This document shows, one piece after another, positions 22,368-34,300 of a stretch of DNA of 64,000 bases. Within the stretch, counting starts at the first letter, position 1; each line of letters begins with the position of its first letter. The translations under genes were made by a program, and so were the position numbers. The stretch is from Halichondria panicea (Eukaryota; Porifera; Demospongiae; Suberitida; Halichondriidae): positions 5,247,963 to 5,311,962 of the forward strand of contig NC_087382.1 of the NCBI RefSeq assembly GCF_963675165.1, in the 5' to 3' direction. The notes below the pieces were generated by a model. That model was not told where the DNA came from and searched no databases. It worked only from the letters and a program-made list of their open reading frames with translations.

Positions 22368-23648
22368 CAGGAGCGTAGCCAGGATTTTTTGGAAGAAGGG
22401 GAAAAACTTATCAGCCGCGCAGCGCCGAAATTTTGCCCGGAAGCCACGCCTCTTAATTATGACGTCATAATTGACTTCTCTATTTAGTTGGGTGTGGCCT
22501 GATGTTTTATTTGCATAGAAGAAGCAGTCTGCCCTAAGACCCCCAAGTTTTCAGTATTTGCAAGACAAGACAGGAAATACATACCACAAGTATTTTAATG
22601 GTATTCATAAGGATGACATCACAAAAACATTGTTTTAATGAAATTCATAATTATATAATGAGATTCATAATGATGCACCCTACAACTCTGTCAGATTGTA
22701 GTGAAGGGTGATTTTTTTCTGAATTTCCAAAGCTCATAACACAGACCATTTACTGAACTAGAACTTGTTACTAGGAGATAAATTAGTTCAATATGGAATG
22801 TATTGACTCAGCAAGTTTGGACTGGATTGAGATAGTGTGAACAGCTTGCACAAACTCTCAAAGTTAGCTCATTCTGAATAATCTCTGTGGTTGGTGGAAC
22901 TCATGGCTGCATATCTCCAGATGTGAATGGAACCAGAGACTGCCTAAAGGATCAACTAGTGCATCTGATGCATGTGCATGCTTAGCAGCAAGCTAGAAGG
23001 CTTGAAGTCATTCATGAAGTGTTCTATGCTATTGCCAAGTTGTGTATTTATTTCAAAGTTTGTGTAACTGCTTTGCAAACACCATTCATTTGTATGGCAT
23101 TTACCTTGAATATGTTGTAATTTAGATCCTTTTGATTTGATCAACCAATTTTTAGCTTGCTACGTTGATGGTGAACAGCTTGCTCAAACTCTCGAACTTT
23201 CCGCAATCGTTTTCACAACTTAATGCCAGTTTGACCCAAATTCATATTTTAAAGTGTTTATCGTATGTTAAACTGTCTTCTTATTACATATTTCAACTTA
23301 GATAGCTCTAAAAACCTTTGCTTTTATCAGAAACAAAGAAAAACTGTTCTCATTAATATATTCATGAGGCAACTTGTAGCACTTCCTGTCTTACAACATT
23401 TGGGGTCTTAGGGCAGACTGAAGCTAGTTTAGCAAAGAACAAGAACTGTCTATAGATTTAGACCAGAATAGCTCACAGTTTAGAGACTAAATCGTTTTGC
23501 TTGCCTACTAGCTAGCTAACTGCAGCAAGATTCCGAAGAAAGGGAGTGCTCAGCAAGATAATCAGATACAAAAACTTGAGCAGAGTAGTAGAGATCCAGA
23601 AAAAGGGGGGGCAGTTGCCCCCTTTGCCACCCCCTGGCTACGCCACTG
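22368..23648. mobile_element. Composite: GCGTAGCCAGG-type MITE (5-bp TSD) interrupted by the 896-bp element
   Basis: The outer ends CAGGAGCGTAGCCAGG and CCTGGCTACGCCACTG are inverted, and both flanks are GTGTA (22363-22367 and 23649-23653). Removing the nested 896-bp insertion leaves an outer element of about 382 bp. The order of events is clear: the outer element inserted first, the 896-bp element second. Confidence 0.75.
22525..23420. mobile_element. 896-bp DNA transposon copy 2, 3-bp TSD, nested
   Basis: Near-identical partner of 19519-20413, with the same CAGTCTGCCCTAAGACCCC termini and AAG on both flanks. It is inserted inside the GCGTAGCCAGG-type element. The high identity over about 895 bp indicates recent transposition or recent sequence exchange between the two copies. 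Confidence 0.85.
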
Positions 23649-23909
23649 GTGTACATAAGTATAATTGATATGCATTATAATCACACCATTTCATTTGATA
23701 CACACCCCCCCTCTGTTCACATGTTTCAAAGTATACACAATAATAAAGCAGTAAAGCAGACAGTGCATACAACTATTGTGAGCATGTACAACAGTGTAGG
23801 CGATACTCTAAATACAAACTACTGAGCTGCACACATAAAGAAAATATATTGTGTCAGTGGTGGATGAAACATAAAGTGCCTGTAACTACAATTAACAGAC
23901 GAGTTTTGG

Positions 23910-25335
23910 TTACAAATTGTAGGCTACATAAATGGGGTCGACTTCGTCAGCAAGGAAAGAGTCTCTGAGGTGAATGCGTTGCTTCTCTCCTCTGGAGTTG
24001 ATGGGGATGGTTCCGGGGTCCACGACTACCACGATGCCAGTGACCAGCTGTTGCTCTTCCAATAGTGCCGTGGTGATGACAGGAACAATGTCCAGTGCTT
24101 CTCTCTCCTCTCCCGATAGCTCAGCCACCACCACCAGCAGGCGATTGGACGAGAACACAGCACTGTATGCGAGTGGGTGTATAAGTGAGGGGATGTATGT
24201 GAGCATGTCTATATTAATCATGTCTATATTAATTTGATACAGTCATGTTATGAAGTATCTCTTTTTAATTTTTGTAGACAAAAAAGTGTTTGTTTACATA
24301 ATTATTTTAGCACACATTCATAACTACACATGTACTGTACGTTTTGTTTATGTGTGGCTACATACATGTACTACTTGTATAGGAGTTAGCTCACCTTCCA
24401 ACAACATTCTTGTGACTGCGGACCACAGAAGCTTCAATATCAGCAGGGTGGTATCGGAACCCTCTAATGTTCAGAGCCTCATCCAACGCCCCCACCACAT
24501 ACACACTGTCGTAGTTAGCTGGAGGGGGGGTGATGCAATAGTATACTGTCCATATAGCACAGATACACGGCTATAGTAGCCACGCCGTACACTCAAACTG
24601 ATTGCCTATTTCTACAGTACCAAAAGCAATGAAAGCAGCAATCAATCATATGCTCTATTAACATAAAAAATACATACAATCTATTTTTATGTGAGCTTGA
24701 CAGCTGATAATTTGCGGAGAATCTCACCTCCCTGCCTGTCAGTCTTCTCTGACTTCATCATGAAGCCGAGGTAGCCAGTACGGGCGTAGTGGACACTGGT
24801 GTCCCCTCCACCCTGTACTACTGTCTTGAAGTGCTCCCGAGACAGGGCATCATTGATCTCATCCTTGAGCCCGTAATAACCACTGCCATTGTGAGGACTG
24901 CTCACCCAAATCTATAATTGATTATATCACACTTCATTAAAATACACATAATTATACGTACATGCAAGTACTTTCATCACACACAATTAGTACACATAAT
25001 TAACATACTGTTATATACATGACTGTATGTACACTTCTAACTGCCTATAGAAATCTGCTACTGCATTCGATCACACCCACATAAAGAAACACCCACCTCT
25101 CCCAGGTCCGTGTGGGCACAAGGAATTTTCGTATCTGGGTGGACAATGGTCAACTTCACATCGGGGAGAATCTGGGGATCAGTCAGCATAATTATTTCGT
25201 GATATTTATACAACGCAAATCTAATATTGTACGTGTACATGCACATGTGTTTACAGGGATATACATGTACATGTATTATTGACCTTTTCTATTAAAGGTA
25301 CATGTACATGATGATGCATGTAAATGTGTATGTCT

Positions 25336-25392
<57 letters not shown>

Positions 25393-28300
25393 GGTGTGTG
25401 CATGATGACTGACCTTCCCACACTCCATTAGACAGACGCTGTGAGGAGCCCCCCTCTCTAGCACAGTCACCCTGTCCACTCTCAGAGCACGCTGGTCCAC
25501 ATACACACTGGACGGCTCGGGGTGCTGGGGACCTACAGGGTGGGGGGGAGTGCATCGTATAATCTGAAAAATAGTTGTGAACGTACATGTACCTACATGT
25601 ATACCATAATAGCAAGACTCAGTCTGACTGCAATGAAATATGAGTACTAATGCTGATTGATATTGCTATCCCTGTTATATATGATAATGAATCAAAGCTA
25701 GTTGCTTTAAATAGCAATATTAATTTTAAGTAGAGACCTGCAAACAGCAGATAATTACACACGGAATTGCCACCGCAGCTCCACCAACATAAAAGTCACT
25801 ATAATTACACATACACACATGCACACCCCACCTTGTAGACAGATGACAGAGTTGACTCGACAGCCAAACGAAGCACTGACTGTATGTGACGCTAGTCCGA
25901 GGGGGCTGAACAAGGCAGCAAAGGATGAGAGGAGGGAGGTCCTGGGTCGCTCCTCACTCACCACCACACACGTACGAACCACCGATAGGTCAATGCCCCG
26001 AGTCTGGAGAGAGAGAGAGAGAGAAGAGTCAATGCGTTAATTCTGTACAACCACGTCGTGAATATCTCTAGCATACTGCATGCATGCAGTTAACATGAAC
26101 TCTTTCTACCTTTAATGACTCTGTGCTGCTGCCCAACTCTCTACAGCAGATGTCAATGGTGGCATAGGAAACGTATGTGTCTCGAACTGTGTGTGTGTGT
26201 GTGCGCACAGGGTACAAATAAAGCAATACATGTATAGAGCATACAATATGATTGTCATCACACAAAGCAGTGTGCTGTGTTTAGTCAGCAGAGGTCATCA
26301 TAACTCTCTCACCTTTGTTGTTGCTGACCACGGACAACCAGAGGATAGGGTTCAGCTCGAGGTCGTACGGGCTGATCAAGAAGGTGTGGTGACCAGCATA
26401 CACTCTGAAGGGGAAAATGATCAGAGAGTAAAATGTAACATGATCTACCAAATTTTTAGCCATACCATTAGGCTTTAAAAATAATTCGTTGCATAAATGG
26501 TGTAATGCATGTACATGTAACACAGACTATACATGCTCAGTTCATAAATAACTCCGCGATATCTGAGAAGTACGTGTACTGCAACAGGTGCAAGATTAGG
26601 TACGTGTAGCTCACCCGGACATAGCCCAGAGCAGTAGCCCCAGGCCAGAGTAAGGGTCCAGACACAGGGTCACCTCTCTTGAGGGGTACAGCTCACAGAT
26701 GTGCTTGTGGGCCCGACACATGCCCATGATCGCAGCATGGGATACCTGTAATAGCAACATTCAAGGTAACAACATGTAGTGTGTATATTCAATATTAGTA
26801 AATGTAACACATACACGTGTGCATGTACATACAGTCTGTATTGTACAACAAATTTAGCTTGAACACACATCAATACTTTTCCCAACCTGTACTTTATTTT
26901 ATGTATATACACAGAAGGTGAAAACATGCATATGAGCAATTCGACCACAAATAGACTACAGCTAATGATGCATGTAGCTACATGTACAACCAAAAGCTCA
27001 ACAAGTAAATTTCCAGCATTTACGGAGAGTCGGCACATATGTAGTAGTGATACATGTATGCACGTACACGTGTACAATAATTAGCGTACCTTGACCCCTG
27101 ACAGGACTCCAGTGGTGGAGACACTGAAATCGAGGTAGGCTATCAGTTCAGGGGTGGGTGGTTTGTAGTACTTCTCTATCTTCTTCTTGGGTAGGTCATC
27201 AGTGACCATCAGGGGAGGGATGGTCTTAAAGTCAAGCATCGGAGCAGCCTCCTTCGACTTGAGGATTCTGTAGTACACAAAACACAAATACGTAATTAGT
27301 TTGCAGCTTAACATTACTTTCATACTCTATACTGCAAAAGAAAATGTAGCATAAGACTCTGTAAGTCCTGAGGAATGTATTTCACTAAACTTAATTTATG
27401 GGTCCAGCCCAGTCAGTATAACTGTTGTATTTAAGGGAAGCTATACGGTTAGACAAAAACTTTACTACGTGAAAGTATTATCGAGTTATATCAGTTTACA
27501 AAGCTTACACCGTTCACTATAGTGCATGAACACAAGCTTGTAAGACATGCAGACTCACTTGAGGACAATGTTGGACGAGAGTATGGCTCGAGAGTTACTG
27601 ATCTGCAGAGTCAGCTTAATGGTGGGCAGACTACCAGGGAGGTTGGTCATGAGGGGGGGTCGGATAATGACAGGGACCATCCCCACGTACAGACAGCCAT
27701 AGAATGCAGCGATGAGCTCAATACCGGGTGGGTAGAGGAGGGCAATGTGGTCCCCAGAGTTGAGCCGTAGCTTGTCCAAGATGAAGGCCCCGATACGTTC
27801 AGCACGCTTGTGGAGATTGATGCAGTTCATGGCTCGCAAAGAGTGGCCCTGAAAAGAAACAAGGAGGACGATTAAAACAAAGACTATACAGTGCCATTAA
27901 AACAGACCGCTATACGTAAAGATATATAAACAACGTAGAACAGCAGTAGAAATTGTAGTATAAGTACTGTACTAGTATTGATCATGGGAGATTTGGGGCT
28001 GTGCAGAAGTTAATATTGAAATTATGTTGTAATACTACATGCACTTCTCACCCTACTGTCTAGTAGACTGTAGAGGAGGTTGTCTGGCTGAGTCTGTGCC
28101 CTCCAGCGGAGGACCTCCCCAAGATTCTGGAACTTGCCAGCTCCGTCACCGTCGTCATAAGGGAGGTTGAACGCCTGGCCGGTTATGTCAGCCACTCGAC
28201 CAGTCACCAGATCTCCTATCAACTGGGCGGCTCCGGTCACAGCTACATGTACAAGGGGGTGTGGTCATACGAGTGCTTCATCTAGTGCGCTAATCTGAGA

Positions 28301-31300
28301 TGCTCGCAAAACATTTGTTAAAGCAAAACAAAGCATAAAATTATACACATCTCAAAAAAATTGAAAACATGTACAGTACATGAATATGCATTCGTAAAGA
28401 TCAGCTAAAACCATGTACATGTGCACACACACAACCAATAATCTAGTTACAGCCAAGTACTGTAAAACCTACTCACATGAGTGTGGCTTGGGTACTGGGA
28501 GGTTGGTGACACACTGGTAGGGACACATCAACAAGTTGACCGGATGCAGCGATCCCTCTATAAACCTCTGTCTTGCCTCGTGGACTTGTACCATCCCTCC
28601 GGCCCCACGAGGCAGCTGTCCATTACCAACCAATACAATGCCGTACAAGTTGACACCGTGGATACTCTCTACAGCTGGGACGACACTGTTCATCCAGGTG
28701 AATGCTTCTTCATCGGTACAGTTGGGCTTTTGTTCCCCCACAACCACCACTCTCTCGTCACGCAGCACTGGCACAGAGAACACAGCAATCCTGTATGCAA
28801 TGGGGAGATAATTATATAATTCAGTAACAAACAAGTTATAGTACGAAAAAAGTATGCACTCCTGGCACTTGTAGAAGTTTTTGCCCCAACCTACATGAAA
28901 CTCTAAGAAATTTCGGCCTGTAGCTAAACAGAATCATACCTTTAGAGGTCGCAATTTACGTAACATTATGCTCTGAATAATGTTTACATGTATGCTTGTG
29001 CAATGCTCTGGTCACTAACTCACCTGCCCTTGTAGACAAAAGAGTGTGGTTCAACGGCCATCACCGTAGCAATAAGGTCCTCAGTGTTGTGCCGACGAGG
29101 ACCGATCTGTATGAGTCCATCCAGAGTCCCACAGACGAACGCCAGTCCCCCTGTCCCCACGAACCCTAGTAGCCCGGTGCGAACATACACCCCAGTAGTA
29201 GCAGGTTTCTCCTGTTCATCGAGGGGCTGTACTCTGTGCGGGGAGGGGTCACGAACAATGTTAAAAAACTCACTTGAAGAGAGATTTAGTACCTCTCACA
29301 GTGATATTGTTGACTAATGAAGTACACGTATAATATAATGAGGAAATAATAAATCACATAAGGCACACTGGCTCATGCACGAAACCCTAAACAGTGCATG
29401 TGGTGCAGTATAATACATGTACATGTACCTGAAGGCGTGTGCAGTCTTCCCCTGCAGGCCCCAGTAGGCAGCCCCAGTGGCCGCACTCTGCACACAGATC
29501 TCACCAATTTCATCAGTCTTGCAGAGTGTGGGCAGGTGGCCAGTCCTCACGACCGAAATACGAGCTGGGGGGAGGAGGTGCATGCAGTATTAGAACTTAT
29601 TGCAGCATAACGATACCAGTTCATAGATGTGTACAGACCTACACACATACATGTACACGTAGTAGAATTCAAGCATATAGCACATGAGTTGAATGATTGG
29701 GTTTCGCTAGCTACACGTAAAACTGAAGTCATTGAATGCCTACTTACAACCAAACCAACAACACACATACAATGTGCATAAATTATATACGTGTAGTTAC
29801 AGTGTACCATGTCATTGTCATTGTTACCCGAGGTGCGTGGGCAGCCACGGGTATCTAGGTATCACGGTGCTCTAGTTACTATATGTAGGTGGCCCACCTC
29901 CTGGCATGACAATGCCGACATCCTGCAGAGTGAGAGAAGTGATGCTGCCTGGTTCCTCCACCCTCACAACACCGTAGCTCAGACCAGAGATGGACATCAC
30001 ACCACGGCCAGTAGACGTTGTCGCAGTGGGTCTGTATGAGGGGGAGGGGCACACAATATATGGAGGGAGAATGAGAAAACAGAAATTTTAACTCAGCACT
30101 TAACAGTGTTATTTATCCAATGTACATGTATGTACATCTATCTGCTTGCACTCCGAGGCTAGAGCTGTATACTGCTAACTCTTGAGTAATTTCATCCATC
30201 TTACCACCCTCACAAAGGACTGTCCACGGCTACAAGCTAGGTAAGCTAATGAATGTGCTGTGTTGGTCTATTGGCCCTAATTACCCTCTGCTGACTATTT
30301 ATGGGTCTATTAGCGCTCGACTGGCTCACCTTCTGACAGAGACAGTGAGTGTTTCTGGTGAGCCTGCACACGGACACAGCGCCTCTCTCCGGAGACCCTT
30401 AGGGGCGTACGCATCATAGAACAGGTCGGAAGAGGCCAGTGACCCTGTGAGGGGGGGGGGCAGTGGGTAGAACAAGAATGAAGTACATGTATCAAGCAAA
30501 ACCTACATGTATGTACATATACGTGTGTAACACAAGCACTGGAAGTACAGCCAACAAATTCATGGAGATAAAAACCAAGAAAAAAGTATTTTGGAGAGAC
30601 TAACAATATAATAGTAGTGTAGAGGTGGCCTGCTAACACAAGTTGAAACATGTGCTATGGAAACTTTGGGGCCCATTAACCTAGCTGGGTGACCACATCA
30701 ATAGATATTCCATTGTACATTGTAATACACATGCTATTCAGTCTAACACTTTGGCCCCCTCCCACTCACAAGGGTTGGCCCCGTCCTCCAGTAGCATCAT
30801 CCTCACAGTGTCCAGTTTGAGGTCCCTCAGTTCCTTGTGGTTGGACAGCTGGATACACCCACCCAGAGCACGGGATGAAGATACCACACACACCGCTGTA
30901 TGGGGGTGGGGCATATGTGACTCTTATTACCAGAATAATTATAAGACACTACTTGTACGGTATAAGGTCAGTTCATTTGAAAATACAAGACTCAAGTTAG
31001 AGGATCACTTAACTGAAACTAAGCCTCTAGAGCTCAATACTCCTAAACTTAACAAGTTAAATTGACTATCATTACCTAATTTGAGAGAGTTGAACTGACT
31101 ACAGTAAATTACGGATCTATGGTAATGAAATTACATATTTAATTGTTACCCACTTACCCTTGTGTTTGTGAATCATGTGTAGCCAGGCAGTGGGCAGGGT
31201 TGCCATGACGCTGGGTGCGACGTACACGACATGGATCCCGTTATAGGCTGCCGCCATCACTCCATGCCACAGACCAATGGAGAGCTTCGGGTCCTCAGTG

Positions 31301-34300
31301 CATATCATACACTCACCTGATAGGGGGGCGGGGTTACATGTAGCAGTGAAGTTGACTTTTTCATACAATACACTAGTATATGTGTACAGTACATTTCACA
31401 ATGGGTGATGATGTTCTCCCACTTGTATAGCTTACAATCTCATGTCGACATGGGCACAGCACAGAGCTAATATACTCAGTACAGCCTATGCTGTACTTTA
31501 ATGTAGGTCTAGGTGATCTTATATCCATGTACAAGTACCTTCTCTGTACACGCAAGCAGTGGTGAGTGATCGACAGTGTGTGAGCATGGCATTCCTAGTC
31601 ACAGCCACTCCCAGAGCAGAGCCATCCTTGGCTGACGAATACTGGACAGTGGAAGCAACACACAGGGTTAAGGGCCACTCACAATAAAGACTTCACGATA
31701 CACGTGTATAACTGTTAAGCCTGTCTACTGTGGCCACCTTCTATAGTAGTACAATAGTTGGACTCTGTTTAGGAAGTTTCTACATGATTTAGAAGCTCAA
31801 AGGGATAGTTTTAGTATAATTATATCCAGGACGTAGTGAGGGTTCTAATAAGCCCTGAGAGCTTCTATTAGACGGCTTCTGTTTTAAAGAGACCCCCAAG
31901 TCTCATTTAGAGTGTGTTTTACCTCAACTACAGTCACTGTTAGGCTGCTCAAAACTACAAATAGGTGTCACTGCAGAGATTGCCTCACCTCGATGTAAGC
32001 TGGGGTATCAGGCTGAGGCCTCTGTGGAGGAGACCAATCTTTGGGAGGCTTGGGCAGGTGCTCAGTCACAAACCATGTGAGACGAGGCCAGCTCTTGAAG
32101 TGAACAATGTGGTCCTTTCCCTCCTCTTTAGGCAGACCCCTCGCCGTGATCTCACTGGTCAGGGCCACAGAGATGTTGAGAGAGCCGAGAAGGAACCCGA
32201 CCTGTTGGCCTCCTGGGTCCTGTGTGTGTATGTGTGTGTGTGTGGGGGGGGCAGTCAAAGGGCGGAGACTTAGAATACATGTACACAAATATATAGAGAA
32301 GTGCTACGTACATGTACAACACGAACGAACGTGATGAACAAAGGTATAGCACTGACCAGGAGTGCATAGCTGAAACAATACAATCATGCATTCACTGTAC
32401 AAGCACTACTTTCCGACAGTACAGCAAAGTATTTACAATTGTACACACAAACGTATACCATAATCATTAGGGTACAAGTCAGATGCAGTACATTTATGAG
32501 AAGGGCAAGCACTCACCTCTCTAGTGAGTGGTGGCTCAATGGCCACTGGGATGACAGCTGCAAAGATACAGCCGTAGAAGGCACACACAAACTGAGCGGC
32601 TTCATCGGGCCGGAACACGAGGGCCACTCTGTCTCCGGGCTGGACCAGCTTACCACCGCCCAGCTTGTTGAGCATGTAGTGGGCTATCTTCTGGGAACGA
32701 TCAGCCAACTTGCCTGCAGGGCACAGGAAGAGTGATATTATTATCCTATAGCACTGCCAAACTATTGGCCTCTGCATGTCAGTGTACACTAGCTCTCATT
32801 GCAGCTCCTGCTACTATAGTGCTCCCATGCACCACAAGAGAAAACACCACACATCGTATTTATACTAGACGTACAGTGCATGCAAGACCTGTTCTTGTAA
32901 TGTACGTTACACACGTACATGTATAGTGGCCCTACAGTACAAGCTATACATCGTACAGGTACAGTACACGTACTGTAGATATTATAATTATGCATTGATC
33001 GACCCACCCCATATTTAATGTATACACAACAAACCACCCCCTCACCGTATGTGACGGCCACTGAGACCTTCCCGTGTAGATCCACAGTAGAGATGGCCGG
33101 AGACTTGGTGAGGGTAGAGCTGTGGTGTTGTATGGCGGCCTCCAAGTTCCTGTGCCAGTCCTGTCTGCTCTCTAGAGGCACACCCACTGCCGGCTGCATC
33201 GTGGGGCCGACTGGACACGGAGCAGTCGGGTCCTCGACACTAGCACCTGGTGGGGGGTGGGAACTCATGATCACAGGGGGAGGGAAGGAGCTGATTGCAA
33301 TGTCAGGGTCCAATAATCATATAGTCACTGTTTACTGACTAAAACTGACAGTCTTGAAGAGGCTGAGCTATCAAATTGAAGCTCTAATTTCTACCAGAGA
33401 GGAGGTATAACTGAATAGCTGCCAGCTTCTAGCTAACTGAGCATAGACACAGAGAAGACACTCAATAGATAAAATCATGTGATTCAATGTATATTGTTGA
33501 ATACAGCAAAGGCCATTTAAAGCTTGCCAATTAGTTCTAGTATAAAGTGTTATGACTACATTACTGAGCATATTTGGCACACTAATAGTGTACAATGCAG
33601 CACTGGTCATGTATACAACTAACACAGTTAGCTACAATGTAATGACTAGCACTCCTACGATGAGGGTCATGTTGTTGGGTTGTACCTTGTCACTACACCC
33701 CCTCTAATTAATAACTTCTAAAGCATTTAACTATCGCTATCGAGACTAGTAAGGACTTTAGAGGACTATTGTGACATGGCTGTAGTATAGAGGTACAAGT
33801 ACATGTGCATGTCGTATATTCATGCATGACTGCAATACTCATGCTTCAGAGTATATACGGCATTTACATGTACGCTGAAAAATCCACGCTGTTATTATTT
33901 TCTTAAGCTGTTCAATTGATTTGCTTTGTACAAATACGCCCACCCACCCCTGTACATGGTACAAAAGCCAAGCAACAGGAAACTTTCATTTCTTAAGCTG
34001 TTCGAAATTAATTTTCGGGCACCCAATGAATTGAAGTACATTTAGTTACAGATACGCCCACTCTTTGTACACGGTACTCACTGCTCTCCTCCTCCTGGTA
34101 GTACTGTTCCATTGGTCGCTTGTTCTTCTTGGGCCTCTTCAAAGTGTTGAGCAGTTGCTGGATCTTGTGAGACACGCCCCCACCACCGCCCGCTGTAGAG
34201 GGGAATTCCCCACCCACTACTATCTCGGGAGGAGGGGGAGAGGTGGTCTGAGTCAGGGGGGAGCTGGCCGGGTGACGGGGCTTGGTCTTGGGGGCTGTTG

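Larger units (their letters stand above)
18828..24440. repeat. Segmental duplication, copy B (joined to intact DIP2 3' end)
   Basis: This is the counterpart of copy A at 1430-5860 and includes the genuine 3' end of DIP2. It holds extra material absent from copy A: the 895-bp element at 19519, roughly 1.1 kb at 21360-22367 without recognisable genes, and the 1.28-kb composite transposon at 22368. Since the DIP2 part here is intact and copy A is broken, copy B is probably the parent locus. Confidence 0.7.

Noticed and set aside
19949..23144. Identical 62-codon ORF in both ~895-bp elements
   Set aside because: Identity only reflects the near-identical elements. The ORF is short, has no recognisable domain and no transposase motif.
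25338..25388. Dinucleotide and short-unit repeats as a possible CRISPR array
   Set aside because: There are no regularly spaced repeats with unique spacers, and the setting is a eukaryotic intron.
25334..25615. Minus-strand ORFs ending in long His/Thr runs
   Set aside because: They are translations of the (GT)n microsatellite joined to a DIP2 exon in the wrong frame.
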